A DNA stretch of 39,783 nt from Flavobacteriales bacterium (GTDB taxonomy: Bacteria > Bacteroidota > Bacteroidia > Flavobacteriales > PHOS-HE28). Position 1 is the stretch's first letter. Each line of letters opens with the position of its first letter. Below are positions 25,191 through 32,320 of the stretch, in pieces. The stretch is from the NCBI GenBank assembly GCA_008016945.1, contig SSGN01000185.1:1-39783 (forward strand). The letters are read 5' to 3'. Position numbers and translations under genes: made by a program. Below the pieces are notes generated by a model. It was given only the letters and a program-made list of their open reading frames with translations, ran no database searches and was not told the DNA's origin.

Positions 25191-25751
25191 TCAGGCTCGT
25201 CGAGCCTTAGGGCGCGCCATCACCCCGGCCAGGATACGCTCCTCTCCGAACTCGTTCAGAAGCATGGAGAACAACTGTGCGGTGGCTTCCGCATCGGCCG
25301 CGGCCCGGTGCGCCGCACGGAACTCGATCCCGAAATAGCGGCACAAGCTACCCAGGTTGTAATGGGGTAGGGTGGGCAATAACTGGCGCGCAAGGCGTTC
25401 GGTACAGAGCGTAGGTCGCTCGAACACCAGGCCGGTGCGTGCGAACTCATGCTCCAGCGCCGTCATGTCGAACCGCACATTGTGCGCCACCACGATCCGG
25501 TCCATGGTCAGGGTCTCCAAGGTACCCACCACATCCAGGAACCGTGGCGCATCCACCAGCATGGACGGGGTGATCCCGGTAAGCTTGCGGATGAAGGCGG
25601 GGATGGGGGCATTGGATCGCACCAGCGAATCCCAGCGGAGACGCTCTCGACTGCCATCCAGCGCCAGCACGGCCACCTCCATCACACGACCCTCCGTTGG
25701 GTCGCCGCAGGTGGTCTCCACATCCAAGACCGCGAACCGAAGCCGTTCCAT
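25191..25751 (-). CDS. DnaQ-like 3'-5' exonuclease (DEDDh family)
   Basis: 186 residues from the ATG at 25751; the open frame upstream lacks family similarity. FAVLDVETT supplies the catalytic Asp10 and Glu12, AHNVRFD supplies Asp95, and AHRAAADAEAT supplies His148 and Asp153, a complete DEDDh set. YNLGSLCRYFGI is a typical exonuclease-domain motif. No polymerase, GIY-YIG or BRCT domain is attached, so it is a stand-alone epsilon-like proofreading or repair/RNA-trimming nuclease. It converges with the small membrane protein gene with zero spacing (TGATCA), and diverges from the acyltransferase. Confidence 0.88.
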   Translation of the reverse strand: MERLRFAVLDVETTCGDPTEGRVMEVAVLALDGSRERLRWDSLVRSNAPIPAFIRKLTGITPSMLVDAPRFLDVVGTLETLTMDRIVVAHNVRFDMTALEHEFARTGLVFERPTLCTERLARQLLPTLPHYNLGSLCRYFGIEFRAAHRAAADAEATAQLFSMLLNEFGEERILAGVMARPKARRA

Positions 25752-25817
25752 GGCGCCCTCATACGTGATGCATGGTCGCGGGGTTCGGACAGCGATCGGC
25801 GTGGTATGGACAGCGAC

Positions 25818-25825
25818 TATCTTGG
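25818..25825 (+). promoter_or_regulatory. Candidate -7 box for the acyltransferase
   Basis: TATCTTGG has one mismatch to TAnnTTTG and lies 32 nt upstream of the ATG at 25858. No clear -33. Confidence 0.3.
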
Positions 25826-25852
25826 CACCGGACGGGGTCATGGGCATCGGAC

Positions 25853-25860
25853 CAAAGATG
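25853..25860 (-). promoter_or_regulatory. Candidate -7 box for the exonuclease
   Basis: Minus strand CATCTTTG, one mismatch to TAnnTTTG. It overlaps the start codon of the plus-strand acyltransferase (25858) and would give a leader of about 95 nt for the exonuclease gene. Confidence 0.28.
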
Positions 25861-26436
25861 CGGCACCGATCCGAAAAAACCTCACCCTTGCGTTCCATCC
25901 ATCGCTTCTTCTTCCAGACCCTGGCCGGATGGCGTATCCAGGACGACCGCCCAGCGGGACTGGAACGCTACATCGTGGTCGTGGCACCGCACACCAGCAA
26001 CTGGGACTTCTTCGTAGGTCTGGCCGTGCGCAGTCTCGCGCGCATGGGCGACGTGAAATACCTGGCCAAGAACTCGCTCTTCAAGCCACCATTCGGCTGG
26101 ATCTTCAGGGCGCTGGGCGGCTACCCGGTGGACCGCAGCAAGCACAATAACCTGGTGGATGCCGTGGTGGCCATGTTCGACAGTGGCGAGATCAAAGGCA
26201 TCGGGATCACCCCGGAGGGCACCCGGAAGTACCAACCCGAATGGAAGACCGGTTTCCACCGAATGGCCACCCAAGCGGGTGTCCCCATTATCCTGTGCAC
26301 ATTCGACTACCCGAAGAAACTGGCCATCCTTAGCGCCTCTTTCCCCCTCACCGCCGACCCTGCGGCCGACATCGAACGCATGAAGGACTGGTTCCGGCCG
26401 CACAAAGGGAAGAACCCCGAGGATGGGGTGCGATGA
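25858..26436 (+). CDS. PlsC-type lysophospholipid/1-acylglycerol-3-phosphate acyltransferase
   Basis: 192 residues from the ATG at 25858 (an ATG at 25840 is an alternative). APHTSNWD holds the HX4D catalytic motif (His45, Asp50). YPVDRSK carries the motif II-like arginine, and ITPEGTR (117-123) is motif III. Proteins of this short form transfer an acyl chain to a lysophospholipid or related acceptor at the inner membrane. The acceptor cannot be told from sequence. Divergent from the exonuclease and followed 30 bp later by the thioredoxin-fold-like gene. Confidence 0.87.
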   Translation: MRHRSEKTSPLRSIHRFFFQTLAGWRIQDDRPAGLERYIVVVAPHTSNWDFFVGLAVRSLARMGDVKYLAKNSLFKPPFGWIFRALGGYPVDRSKHNNLVDAVVAMFDSGEIKGIGITPEGTRKYQPEWKTGFHRMATQAGVPIILCTFDYPKKLAILSASFPLTADPAADIERMKDWFRPHKGKNPEDGVR

Positions 26437-26466
26437 CCGGCACGAACCTTGCATAGACGATCGATC

Positions 26467-26988
26467 ATGCGAACCATCGCCCTGCTCTCGGCCACCGTAC
26501 TGGCCCTCAACGTCGCGGCCCAGGACAAATTCCCCGCACTAACGGGTGAAACAGCCACCGGAAAGACCATCACGCTGCCTGCCATGGAGAAGCCGTGGAC
26601 GGTGATCGGTTTGGCCTACAGCCAGAAGGCCAGCCCATTGCTGGAGGAATGGTATGAACCGGCCTACCTGCGTTTCATCGCCAAACATGGGCTCATGGCG
26701 GGGACCTACGAGGCGGATGTCTACTTCATTCCGCTCTTCACGGGAGTGAACAAAGCGGCTTACGAACCCAGCATGAACAAGTTCCGCAAGAGCGCTGACC
26801 CGGAGATCGTGGACCATGTGCTCTTCAGCAAAGCCGAGATCGAGCCCTTGAGAACGGCCTTGGGGATCACGGAGAAGGACATCCCGTACTTCTTCGTGCT
26901 GGATGCCCAGGGGCGCATCGTCCATCGTGAACAGGGTGCCTACACCGACGAAAAACTGGAGACCATCGAGGAAGTGTTGATGGACTGA
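26467..26988 (+). CDS. Exported thioredoxin-fold-like protein lacking cysteines
   Basis: 173 residues. Signal peptide [19 protein letters not shown], then a domain whose order of elements ([55 protein letters not shown]) resembles the AhpC/TlpA-like thioredoxin fold. There is no cysteine in the protein, so it cannot do thiol redox chemistry. The middle ([20 protein letters not shown] and [20 protein letters not shown]) looks conserved and is somewhat Atp10-like in pattern. I do not know its function. Start chosen at the ATG that begins the signal peptide; an upstream ATG at 26449 is less likely. Confidence 0.7.
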   Translation: MRTIALLSATVLALNVAAQDKFPALTGETATGKTITLPAMEKPWTVIGLAYSQKASPLLEEWYEPAYLRFIAKHGLMAGTYEADVYFIPLFTGVNKAAYEPSMNKFRKSADPEIVDHVLFSKAEIEPLRTALGITEKDIPYFFVLDAQGRIVHREQGAYTDEKLETIEEVLMD

Positions 26989-27015
26989 TCCCGGCGCCCG
27001 GGTCGCCTTACGAAC

Positions 27016-27023
27016 TATCTTCG
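27016..27023 (+). promoter_or_regulatory. Candidate -7 box for the cyclophilin gene
   Basis: TATCTTCG followed by CCCCCC, 18 nt before the ATG at 27042. It is one base from TAnnTTTG and has the same C-rich follow-on as other boxes in the window. No clear -33. Confidence 0.5.
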
Positions 27024-27041
27024 CCCCCCAGAAAACAAGCC

Positions 27042-27734
27042 ATGACCATGTTCTTCTCCTTCACCCTGCCCGCCTTGCTCGGCCTATCCTTCGCCGCCTG
27101 TAGCTCCGCACCGGAAGGTGTGCAAGAAGCGACATCGGCACCGGCCATCACCGAGAACCAATCCCAAACAACACCCGTGGAGAACACCACCGACGGCATT
27201 TTCGCCGATATCAAGACCAACAAGGGCACCATCCGGATCAAGCTCGAATACGAAAAGGTGCCCATGACCGTGGCGAACTTCGTGGCCTTGGCCGAAGGGA
27301 AGATGAAGAACACCGCCAAGGGCGATGGCGTACCCTATTTCGATGGCATCAAGTTCCACCGGGTGATCGCCGATTTCATGATCCAGGGCGGTGATCCCAC
27401 CGGCACGGGCATGGGCGGACCGGGTTACGCTTTCGCCGACGAGATCGACCCCACCTTGAAGCACGACCGTGCAGGTGTGTTGAGCATGGCCAACGCGGGT
27501 CCGGCCACCAACGGAAGTCAGTTCTTCATCACCCATAAGGATACCCCGTGGCTGGACGGTAAGCACGCCGTGTTCGGCTATGTGGTGAGCGGCCAGGAAG
27601 TGGTGAACGCCATCGTACAGAACGATGTGATGGAGAAAGTGACCATCGATCGCGTAGGCAAGGCCGCCAAGGCCTGGGATGCGATGAAGGTCCTGGAAGA
27701 GAACAAGAGCAAGTTCGGTCCCAGCCGTCGCTGA
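27042..27734 (+). CDS. Cyclophilin-type peptidyl-prolyl isomerase, lipoprotein
   Basis: 230 residues. The N-terminus [20 protein letters not shown] is a lipoprotein signal with Cys20, followed by a flexible Ser/Thr/Pro/Gln-rich linker to about residue 48. The cyclophilin domain spans about 50-222: [19 protein letters not shown] includes the catalytic Arg and the Phe/Gln substrate pocket, and [20 protein letters not shown] completes it. It catalyses cis-trans isomerisation of prolyl bonds, probably in the periplasm or at the outer membrane, and aids folding of exported proteins. It is followed by a clear terminator. Confidence 0.94.
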   Translation: MTMFFSFTLPALLGLSFAACSSAPEGVQEATSAPAITENQSQTTPVENTTDGIFADIKTNKGTIRIKLEYEKVPMTVANFVALAEGKMKNTAKGDGVPYFDGIKFHRVIADFMIQGGDPTGTGMGGPGYAFADEIDPTLKHDRAGVLSMANAGPATNGSQFFITHKDTPWLDGKHAVFGYVVSGQEVVNAIVQNDVMEKVTIDRVGKAAKAWDAMKVLEENKSKFGPSRR

Positions 27735-27764
27735 TCCGGACCTGAACGGAAGATCCGCAAGTGA

Positions 27765-27801
27765 AAGGGGCCGTCTCGAAAGGGGCGGCCCCTTCTTCTT
27801 T
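27765..27801 (+). terminator. Rho-independent terminator after the cyclophilin gene
   Basis: Arms aaggggccg (27765-27773) and cggcccctt (27786-27794), 12-nt loop, followed by the T-rich tail cttcttt. It starts 31 nt after the stop codon. Confidence 0.85.
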
Positions 27802-28039
27802 ACTTCATGGTCGGCCCAGGATCCACCACGGTATTACCGATCCACGCTCCCGGAGCGCAAGGCCAAGTCACTACCAGAAGGGGTGATGTGATCACGACGC
27901 GCCCGACACCACATGCGCTCGTGTACGACGAAGTTACCCAGGAGCAAGGAGCCAAAGCGTGTTGGTCGATGGCATGGGAAATGGCCCGAAGGGCCGAATG
28001 AGCACCGACCGGGATCGTTCGACCAACTTGCGGACTGGA
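27802..28039. other. Intergenic stretch between convergent genes
   Basis: Together with the terminator this makes a 305-bp gene-free space between the cyclophilin gene and the helicase gene. Apart from the hairpin at 27983-27995 I see nothing in it. Short frames have no recognisable motifs and no tRNA is visible. Confidence 0.5.
27983..27995 (-). terminator. Possible terminator hairpin for the helicase gene
   Basis: Minus strand GGCCC-TTC-GGGCC, a compact GC hairpin 45 nt beyond the helicase stop, followed by ATTTCCC. The T content is modest, so this is tentative. Confidence 0.35.
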
Positions 28040-29308
28040 TCAATCGCGGCGGCCACGCCCACCGCCCGAACGCCCGCGCCCACGGGGGCGCCGACCTCCC
28101 TTGCTGCCGCCCTCCTTGGCACGTGCCTTGGGGTCGTATGCCGGCCCTGCGGTACCTGCGGGCAGCGGCATCTTCTTCACGTCGTAACCGATCAGCGCCT
28201 CGATGCGTCCGAACTCGCGCATCTGCTTTTCGTTCACGAAGGTGATCGCCGTGCCCTTGCGTGCGGCACGTGCGGTGCGACCTACGCGGTGCACATAATC
28301 CTCCGGGTCGTGCGGCACATCGTAATTGATCACCAGGTCGATATCGTCGATATCGATGCCGCGGCTCACCACGTCGGTGGCCACCAGGATCCGCAGCTTG
28401 CGGTTGCGGAAATCGAGCATCACACGCTCGCGTTCGGTCTGCTCCAGATCACTGTGCATGCCCGCCGCATTGAAGCCCTTCTTCTGCAAATGCCGGGTGA
28501 GGTTCTTCACCTCGATCTTGCGGCCCGCGAAGATCACGATGCTGGTGGCCTCATTGGTATTGAGGATATGCTCCAAGGCGTTGGCCTTCTGCATGTCGAA
28601 CACCACATAGGCCTGCTGGTCCACACCTTCGGCCGGTTTGCTCAACGCAATGGTGATCTCCACCGGATCCTTCATGATCTGCTTGGTGAGCTCCCGGATG
28701 GCGGGCGGCATGGTGGCGCTGAACATGAGCGACTGCCGCTCCTTGGGCAGGAAGTTGATGATCCGTCGGATGTCATCCACGAAACCCATGTCCATCATGC
28801 GGTCGGCCTCGTCGAGGATCAACATCTCCAGGCCTTTCAAGGGAACGTACCCGAGGTTAAGGTGGCTGAGGAGCTTACCGGGAGTGGCGATCACCACCTC
28901 CACGCCGCTGGTGAGGGCCTGCTTCTGCGAGTCGAAGGTGCTGCCATCACTTCCGCCATAAAGGGGGATCGAGGTCACCGGGGTGAAGTAGGCGATGGCC
29001 TGCAATTGCTGATCGATCTGGAGCGCCAGCTCGCGGGTGGGCACCACCACGAGTCCACGGATACTGCCTTCCTCCTTGGGCCTGTAACTGACGATCACAT
29101 CGATCAGTGGGAGGAGGAAAGCCGCTGTTTTACCGGTACCGGTCTGTGCACAGGCAATGAGGTCGCGACCATCGAGCACGGCGGGGATGGCCTGCTGCTG
29201 GATCGGTGTCGGCTTCCGGATGTTCATGTGGTCCAGGCCATCGAGCAGGTCGTGGCTTAGGCCCAGCGCATGGAAATCGGTCGTCGGAGGGTTCGTGGTA
29301 TCGGACAC
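28040..29308 (-). CDS. DEAD-box RNA helicase (RhlE type)
   Basis: 422 residues from a GTG at 29308, chosen because TATCTTCG lies just upstream (29335-29328) and the family similarity begins there (FHALGLSHDLLDGLDHMNI). The frame upstream would overlap the kinase gene and has no similarity. The Q motif GxPTPIQ-type sequence (KPTPIQQQAIP), Walker A AQTGTGKT (54-61), PTREL, DEAD, SAT and HRVGRTAR are all present. The C-terminus is an RGG-like basic tail (RPRGRGRSGGGRGRRD). It unwinds short RNA duplexes in ribosome assembly or RNA decay, often important in the cold. Confidence 0.93.
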   Translation of the reverse strand: MSDTTNPPTTDFHALGLSHDLLDGLDHMNIRKPTPIQQQAIPAVLDGRDLIACAQTGTGKTAAFLLPLIDVIVSYRPKEEGSIRGLVVVPTRELALQIDQQLQAIAYFTPVTSIPLYGGSDGSTFDSQKQALTSGVEVVIATPGKLLSHLNLGYVPLKGLEMLILDEADRMMDMGFVDDIRRIINFLPKERQSLMFSATMPPAIRELTKQIMKDPVEITIALSKPAEGVDQQAYVVFDMQKANALEHILNTNEATSIVIFAGRKIEVKNLTRHLQKKGFNAAGMHSDLEQTERERVMLDFRNRKLRILVATDVVSRGIDIDDIDLVINYDVPHDPEDYVHRVGRTARAARKGTAITFVNEKQMREFGRIEALIGYDVKKMPLPAGTAGPAYDPKARAKEGGSKGGRRPRGRGRSGGGRGRRD

Positions 29309-29327
29309 GCGTTCGGATAAGAAGCGG

Positions 29328-29335
29328 CGAAGATA
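29328..29335 (-). promoter_or_regulatory. Candidate -7 box for the helicase gene
   Basis: Minus strand TATCTTCG followed by CCGC, 19 nt before the GTG start. It lies in the 46-bp gap to the kinase stop codon, so the helicase can be transcribed on its own. No -33 TTG seen. Confidence 0.5.
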
Positions 29336-29354
29336 GGTCAGGGCCGTACCCGGA

Positions 29355-31262
29355 TCAGGATGCGATGCGCATGGGCTCCTTGTCCGGCGCGAAGTCCAGG
29401 TGCAGGGTGGTGCCGTTGCCACTGCTGACCCGGAAGCTCCCATTGAGCTGTTCCGCCAGGACCCGCACCAGTTCCAGTCCGAAGGATCGCTCCCGTGCAT
29501 GATCCGGAGCCATGCCCACTCCATCATCCTGGCACCGCAGTTCGTAGCCGCCGGCCGTAGCCTTCACCGCAATGGCGATACGCCCGGTCTCCTGGCCTTG
29601 GAACGCATATTTCAGGGCATTGGTCAGCAGTTCATTCACCACCAAGGTCAGGGGCAACAAGGTGTTCATCCGGAACAGCGGGAGATCCGTATCCACCCGT
29701 ACCGAGATACGATCATGTGCGCCATAGGCAACGAGGATGTTACGCGAAAGCTTCTCCAGGTGTGTGCGCAGATCACCATTCCCCAGGCCCTGGCTCCGGT
29801 AGATCTGGTCGTGGACCAGGGCCATGGACCTGATTCGGCCCTGTGTCTCGCGGAGCACCTTTCCCACCAACGGGTCCGCCATCTCGATCCCTTGGATGTG
29901 CAGCAGGCTGTCCACCACTTGGAGGTTGTTCTTCACCCGGTGATGGATCTCCTTGATCATCGTCTCCTTCTCCTCATCGCCCATGAGCGCTTCGGCCAGG
30001 CGGAGGTTCTGTCGCTGTAGCTCGAGGTTCTTCGCATGGATCTGGTCGTGCTGGCGCTTCACCACGGCGTTCTTCAGTTTCAGGCGCACTGCCATGCGGC
30101 GGTTGTAACGGCCCGAGAGGAAGAGCGCGACGGCCAGCACGGAGGCCACCAGAAGCGCGGCGACCAGCTGGTTGTTCTGCGAAAGCATGATATCCATGGA
30201 TTCAGCGTTACGCGCGTTCTCCGTACGAAGTTCTTCGTTCGCCTTCTCTTTGCGGGCCAACTGATGGTCCAACTGCATACTGGTCATCTGCATGTCCATC
30301 CGTGCGGTCAGCATACTGTCCGTTGCGCTCTTGATCCGCTCCAGCAGGACCACGGCCTCTCGCCATTCCTGGTTGGCCACGGCCAGCCGGTAGCGTAGGT
30401 CCAACATCCGCTGCCGATCGCTCCATGCCTCCTTTCCTTCAAGGATGGCCGCGACCTTGCGCAACGCCTCCGCTGCTTCCTGCGTGCGCCCATGGCCGAT
30501 CAACGCCAGGGTGAGCGCCTCGTACATATCCACCCGTTCAGCCACCAGGGCGGGACCCCCGAGGGCTCTTTCGGCCTGTGCAAGATGTACCACGGCATCG
30601 GAAAAGCGTTGTTGTGCCACCAGCACCTGGCCCTGAACTACATGGACCCGCGCCATCTTCAGCGTATCCTTAGCCAGTTTGGCCTTGGCCATGCACCCTT
30701 CGGCGAGCTGTTGAGCTTCGGTCCATTGTCCGGCTTCCATCAACGCACGGATCAGAAGCTGTTGTCCTTCGGCCACTTCGTTCTCCCGACGGGTCGGGAG
30801 GAGCATCGCCAACGAGTTGCGCGCCTCCTCCACGGCCTTTTCCAGCATGCCATTGTATCGATACACCTTGGAAAGTTCGCGCAGATCCATGGCGATCACC
30901 ACCGGATCCCCCAGCTCCTGGGCGAGTTCGACAGCCTTCAAGGTGGTCTTCATCGCCTCGTGGAACAGGCCCATGTGAACCTCGATGCTGGCCAGGCATA
31001 CCATGGCCTTGTGCTCCACCACCGGCTCGGCGGATCGATCGGCCAGTAGCACGGCTTGCTTCGCCAACTCGCGAGCCGCCACCGGATCCTTGTCCATGGT
31101 CCGGTAGGCAGCCGCGATCTGCACCGTGGCCCGTTGGTTGGTGGAAACGGCATCATGTGGTGCATTCGCAAGGCGATCCGCGTTCGTATCAGCGGACAGG
31201 GGCATCACGAACAAACAACCCGAACAGGACAACACAACGGCGGGGAGACGCAAGTTGAACAT
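29355..31262 (-). CDS. TPR-containing sensor histidine kinase (HisKA_2 type)
   Basis: 635 residues. A signal-like N-terminus (MFNLRLPAVVLSCSGCLFVM) is followed by an exported helical TPR-like sensor region (about 40-310, for example DLRELSKVYRYNGMLEKAVE), a coiled coil (about 320-360), one transmembrane helix (about 366-384, VAALLVASVLAVALFLSG), a second coiled coil and the kinase core. IKEIHHRVKNNLQ (His440 or His441) is the HisKA_2 phosphoacceptor box. NELLTNALKYAF is the N box and CQDDGVGMA the G1 box of the ATPase. No response regulator is adjacent, so it is an orphan kinase; its signal is unknown. Confidence 0.9.
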   Translation of the reverse strand: MFNLRLPAVVLSCSGCLFVMPLSADTNADRLANAPHDAVSTNQRATVQIAAAYRTMDKDPVAARELAKQAVLLADRSAEPVVEHKAMVCLASIEVHMGLFHEAMKTTLKAVELAQELGDPVVIAMDLRELSKVYRYNGMLEKAVEEARNSLAMLLPTRRENEVAEGQQLLIRALMEAGQWTEAQQLAEGCMAKAKLAKDTLKMARVHVVQGQVLVAQQRFSDAVVHLAQAERALGGPALVAERVDMYEALTLALIGHGRTQEAAEALRKVAAILEGKEAWSDRQRMLDLRYRLAVANQEWREAVVLLERIKSATDSMLTARMDMQMTSMQLDHQLARKEKANEELRTENARNAESMDIMLSQNNQLVAALLVASVLAVALFLSGRYNRRMAVRLKLKNAVVKRQHDQIHAKNLELQRQNLRLAEALMGDEEKETMIKEIHHRVKNNLQVVDSLLHIQGIEMADPLVGKVLRETQGRIRSMALVHDQIYRSQGLGNGDLRTHLEKLSRNILVAYGAHDRISVRVDTDLPLFRMNTLLPLTLVVNELLTNALKYAFQGQETGRIAIAVKATAGGYELRCQDDGVGMAPDHARERSFGLELVRVLAEQLNGSFRVSSGNGTTLHLDFAPDKEPMRIAS

Positions 31263-31513
31263 GGTCGCGTTATACGTGATCGCTCCGATACGGTTCCGGA
31301 TCGTTCTGCGGAGGCGGCATCCACGAAGAGTTCGGCTCGGTCGCGAGGACTTGAAGCAGCGAGGAAGCCACGTCCATCATCACTTCCTCCTTTCCCCACC
31401 ACCCGGATCCGCCGAAACGGAGACTGCTTCCTTCTCAGCGACGGCATGCTGCACGTACCACGGGGCACTACACGTCGACCGCTCACCGCCTGAAGAGAGG
31501 CGACCAGGCTTCT

Positions 31514-31546
31514 TTGAACAAGCGTACCGCCGCCCCACCTGTTCAA
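31514..31546. promoter_or_regulatory. Inverted repeat upstream of the cutC -7 box
   Basis: ttgaaca (31514-31520) and tgttcaa (31540-31546) are a perfect 7-bp inverted repeat with a 19-bp spacer, ending 24 bp before the -7 box. The place suits an operator or activator site; no regulator gene is adjacent. Confidence 0.35.
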
Positions 31547-31570
31547 GGGGGTGCATGGTGGAAAGCGCTG

Positions 31571-31578
31571 TACATTCG
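31571..31578 (+). promoter_or_regulatory. Candidate -7 box for cutC, possibly leaderless
   Basis: TACATTCG, one mismatch to TAnnTTTG, only 4 nt before the ATG at 31583. Transcription would start at or within a base or two of the start codon. No -33 TTG at normal distance. Confidence 0.38.
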
Positions 31579-31582
31579 GCAC

Positions 31583-32320
31583 ATGCGCGTAGCGGTGGAG
31601 GTTTGTGTGACCAGTGTGGCCGAAGCCGTGGCGGCCGAACGTGGAGGTGCCGACACGGTGGAGGTCTGCAGTTGGCTGGCCTGTGGAGGGATAACGCCGA
31701 GCTGGGGGCTGGTGGATGCGGTACGTGCCGCAGTGCGCATTCCTGTTCGGGTGCTCGTACGCCCTACGTCGGAAGGGTTCGTGTATGGCGCGGCAGAACG
31801 GCATGCCTTGATGGCCGATGCAGGGATCCTCGGCCACCGGTCCTTCGGACTGGTCACGGGCGCATTGTCCGCAGAAGGCCACATGGACCGCCAATTGATG
31901 GCATCCATCGCCCATTCGGCCCCCGGAAGCGAACTCACCTTCCACCGTGCAGTGGATCATGCGCGCGACCCCGTTGAGGTTCTTGATGGTTGCATGACCT
32001 TGGGGGTCGATCGGCTGTTGACCTCCGGGGGGGCGGCGCGGGCCCAGGACGGGGCCGGTGTCCTTCGCCGGTTGGTGGATAGGGCAGGAGCGTATTGCAC
32101 GATCGCGGCGGCCGGCGGCATCAACGCGGAGAATGTGGTCGGCATCGTGGAACGAGCCGGTGTGCGCGAGATCCATTTCGCGGCGCAGCGTGCGGTACCC
32201 GCCCATGGCGTTGCCGTGCCGTTAAGCTCCGCCCCGGCCGATGGCGCATACACCTTCGTGCCGGACGAGGCCAAGATCCAAGCCGTGATGAACGCCCTGG
32301 TGAAAGCTGGTCTACGATGA
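31583..32320 (+). CDS. cutC: CutC family protein
   Basis: 245 residues. TIM-barrel protein once described as a copper homeostasis factor, though the direct role in copper handling is disputed. MRVAVEVCVTSVAEAVAAER, then GADTVEVCSWLACGGITPSW and VRVLVRPTSEGFVY are the family motifs, with FHRAVDHARDP and LLTSGGAARA further on. Cysteines sit at positions 8 and 29, in the conserved VCV and EVCS contexts. The ATG at 31583 fits the family N-terminus; an upstream in-frame start at 31514 is not conserved. Its TGA overlaps the start of the GH2 enzyme gene (ATGA, 32317-32320). Confidence 0.92.
   Translation: MRVAVEVCVTSVAEAVAAERGGADTVEVCSWLACGGITPSWGLVDAVRAAVRIPVRVLVRPTSEGFVYGAAERHALMADAGILGHRSFGLVTGALSAEGHMDRQLMASIAHSAPGSELTFHRAVDHARDPVEVLDGCMTLGVDRLLTSGGAARAQDGAGVLRRLVDRAGAYCTIAAAGGINAENVVGIVERAGVREIHFAAQRAVPAHGVAVPLSSAPADGAYTFVPDEAKIQAVMNALVKAGLR

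Larger units (their letters stand above)
31263..31582. other. Divergent intergenic region between kinase and cutC
   Basis: 320 bp between the kinase start (31262, minus) and the cutC start (31583, plus). It holds the inverted repeat at 31514-31546 and the cutC -7 box at 31571-31578. No kinase promoter is obvious, and the open frames crossing the region show no recognisable protein. Confidence 0.5.

Noticed and set aside
27959..29260. 433-codon plus-strand open frame
   Set aside because: Antisense shadow of the DEAD-box helicase.
31446..31470. Possible parS-like palindrome near gcacgtaccacggggcac
   Set aside because: The arms do not match the parS consensus and no parAB genes are near.
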